From Fidelibacterota bacterium (lineage in GTDB: Bacteria; Fidelibacterota; Marinisomatia; Marinisomatales; CAZVFT01), in NCBI GenBank assembly GCA_014381485.1, contig JACNLN010000167.1:1-6125 (forward strand): a stretch of 6,125 nt of DNA, written 5' to 3'. Positions 5,101 to 6,125 of this stretch are shown here, piece after piece. The stretch's first letter is position 1. Every line of letters begins with the position of its first letter. Under the pieces are notes generated by a model that made no database searches, had not been told where the DNA came from, and saw only the letters and a list, made by a program, of their open reading frames with translations. A program made the translations under genes and the position numbers.

Positions 5101-5862
5101 TTATAAAACTTTAATATCGCGTTTCAGAACATCAACGAGTTTGGCTACGACCTGATCCGTGTCGCCTTCAATCATTTCAGTTAACTTTGTCTTCTTGGGA
5201 ACGTAGATTTTTTCAAGGCTCTGCAGGAGTTCACCTTGAGGAGTTGACTCCATAACCTTGATTTCCTTTTTCTTTGCCCCCATAATTCCACGAAGTGAGG
5301 GATACCGGGGCGTATTTAAGCCCGATTGAATGGTGATGCAGGCGGGCAGATCCATGGATACCCACTGAAACCAGCCGGCTTCCAACTCTTTTTTCACTCT
5401 TAGTTTTCCCTCAGAAATATCCGTTTCCATCACAAGAGTCGAAGTGGACATACCCAGAAATTCCCCAAGCATCAGTCCGGTCTGCCCCATTCCTGTATCG
5501 TCCGATTGAAGCCCAGAAAGAATCAAATCAAAATTTTCCTCTTTCAGAGCTAAGGCAAATTGGCCAGCAATGACATACGAATCAGTAGAAGGATAATCAT
5601 CCTTTACGTGAATTCCTCGGTCGGCCCCCTTTGCCAGAGCTTCTCGAATTGTTTTTTGAACCCGATCTGGTCCAAGGCTGGCCGCTACTACCTCTCCTTC
5701 ACCCAATCTCTCTTTTATCTGAAGTGCTTCCTCAAGAGCGTATGAATCACTTTCGTTCATAGCGTAATCGATCTCTTCTTCCTGTATCCATTTTTTGTCG
5801 TCGCTAATAAGAAGGGGAGAGTCAGGTCCGGGAACTTGTTTGACTAATACACAGATTTTCAT
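5101..5862 (-). CDS. etfB: Electron transfer flavoprotein subunit beta
   Basis: This 253-residue cytoplasmic protein is the smaller subunit of the ETF heterodimer with EtfA. It begins MKICVLVKQVP, as expected for the family, and carries NESDSYALEEAL (36-47, usually N-x-x-D-x-YALEEAL). The nucleotide-binding loop GLQSDDTGMGQTG spans 117-129. The family signature region ITIQSGLNTPRYPSLRGIMG spans 176-195 and is followed by AKKKEI. The loop resembles AMP-binding, non-bifurcating ETFs rather than the AIDGDTAQ type of FixA-like bifurcating ETFs, so simple one-pathway electron transfer to the quinone oxidoreductase is the likelier role; this subtype call is an inference. The ATG has GAGAGG 10 bases upstream. 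The neighbour downstream should be etfA, but the GxxExxY unit intervenes. The gene itself looks intact. Confidence 0.97.
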   Translation of the reverse strand: MKICVLVKQVPGPDSPLLISDDKKWIQEEEIDYAMNESDSYALEEALQIKERLGEGEVVAASLGPDRVQKTIREALAKGADRGIHVKDDYPSTDSYVIAGQFALALKEENFDLILSGLQSDDTGMGQTGLMLGEFLGMSTSTLVMETDISEGKLRVKKELEAGWFQWVSMDLPACITIQSGLNTPRYPSLRGIMGAKKKEIKVMESTPQGELLQSLEKIYVPKKTKLTEMIEGDTDQVVAKLVDVLKRDIKVL

Positions 5863-6054
5863 GGTTGATTATCCTCTCAAATTCATATAAATATTAATCA
5901 ATAAATGGGTAAAAAATTACAGCCATATTGAAGAAAATCCAAGATAAGTAACGGGTTCATAAAAATTAAACTCAGAACTTCCAGGTAAAGTGATAGGCTT
6001 TTTTTGCCCTAATTCCCAACGGCTGAAATCAATGCCCTTAAAAACAATGTTGAT
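5863..6054 (-). promoter_or_regulatory. etfB leader and upstream spacer
   Basis: This 192-base gap lies between the upstream partial gene and etfB. The minus strand holds GAGAGG at 5873-5878, a usable ribosome site for etfB. Farther upstream it is AT-rich. Several -10-like words exist, but none has a convincing -35 partner. A small TAGGC / GCC(C)TA inverted repeat with a T7 loop (about 5994-6011) is not a terminator, because the T run is in the loop. The operon promoter is probably here, but I cannot place it. Confidence 0.35.
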
Positions 6055-6125
6055 CTATAGCTCTTTACCGCAGTGTTGGCATTGTCTCGACCAATAATGA
6101 TTATGTTCTCCGCAATGTTTGCAAT
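6055..6125 (-). CDS. 3' end of a protein with a C-terminal zinc ribbon (partial)
   Basis: The minus strand enters the window in an open frame and ends at TAG (6055-6057), giving the last 22 residues of a protein. They start CKHCGEHNHYW and end with QCQHCGKEL, so two C-x2-C pairs are separated by 10 residues. This is the pattern of a zinc ribbon or rubredoxin-like knuckle. The spacing matches the C-terminal rubredoxin-type domain of LapB-like TPR proteins, but 22 residues cannot identify the family; double-zinc-ribbon or regulatory proteins are equally possible. It is encoded on the same strand as etfB, 192 bases upstream, and may or may not share its transcript. The rest of the gene is outside the window. 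Confidence 0.65.
   Translation of the reverse strand, partial: CKHCGEHNHYWSRQCQHCGKEL

Noticed and set aside
4649..5105. Target-site duplication flanking the GxxExxY unit
   Set aside because: The bases immediately outside the two repeats (a T run on one side, GAACTTTAT on the other) show no matching direct repeat.
5863..5960. Sigma-70 promoter for etfB (TTGGAT, 17 bases, TAATTT on the minus strand)
   Set aside because: Each element matches the consensus at only three of six positions, which is expected by chance in AT-rich DNA.
5994..6011. Terminator formed by TAGGC-T7-GCC(C)TA
   Set aside because: The T run is in the loop rather than after the stem, and the stem is only about five pairs with a bulge.

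Overview
The window is a bacterial chromosomal segment in which every convincing gene lies on the minus strand. In transcription order, from high to low coordinates, it holds: the 3' end of an unidentified zinc-ribbon protein gene (6055-6125), etfB (5101-5862), a small GxxExxY-family gene (4680-5075), etfA (3657-4637), a 553-base repeat-rich gap, a membrane-bound Fe-S oxidoreductase of the EtfD / ETF:menaquinone oxidoreductase type (1085-3094), and a zinc/cadmium-type cation diffusion facilitator (146-1048). Base composition is moderate and AT-leaning in the gaps. The organism cannot be named from the sequence. EtfBA beside a DUF224-type ETF:quinone oxidoreductase, plus GxxExxY genes and degenerate tandem intergenic repeats, would fit an uncultured, respiring bacterium (for example a member of the FCB group), but that is a weak inference.

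The core of the locus is an electron-transfer module. EtfB and EtfA form the soluble flavoprotein that takes electrons from acyl-CoA dehydrogenases or similar enzymes. The 669-residue Fe-S protein, with an N-terminal cytochrome-b-like membrane domain, two 4Fe-4S motifs and two CCG domains, would pass them to the (mena)quinone pool. Both Etf subunits and the oxidoreductase look intact. The CDF transporter follows only 36 bases downstream and is probably co-transcribed, although it has no obvious link to electron transfer.

The most interesting structure is inside the etfB-etfA pair. A 439-base unit (4657-5095) consists of almost nothing but the GxxExxY ORF, bracketed by a 17-base imperfect inverted repeat (15 of 17 positions match). 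The unit is much AT-richer than the etf genes around it and pushes etfB and etfA 463 bases apart. The ORF keeps a PD-(D/E)XK-like residue set. This looks like a compact inserted cassette with a nuclease-fold protein, placed so that the operon stays readable.

The second unusual stretch is the etfA-oxidoreductase gap (3104-3656). It contains two separate arrays with a 7-base period (about 3353-3436 and 3545-3579), a 13-base-period duplication, several hairpins, and a coding-looking minus-strand frame preceded by a perfect but orphan Shine-Dalgarno sequence. It probably records past insertions or slippage and may hold a decayed small gene. The other gaps (1-145 and 5863-6054) hold a likely terminator hairpin downstream of the CDF gene and the leader of etfB, respectively; no clear promoter could be defined in either.
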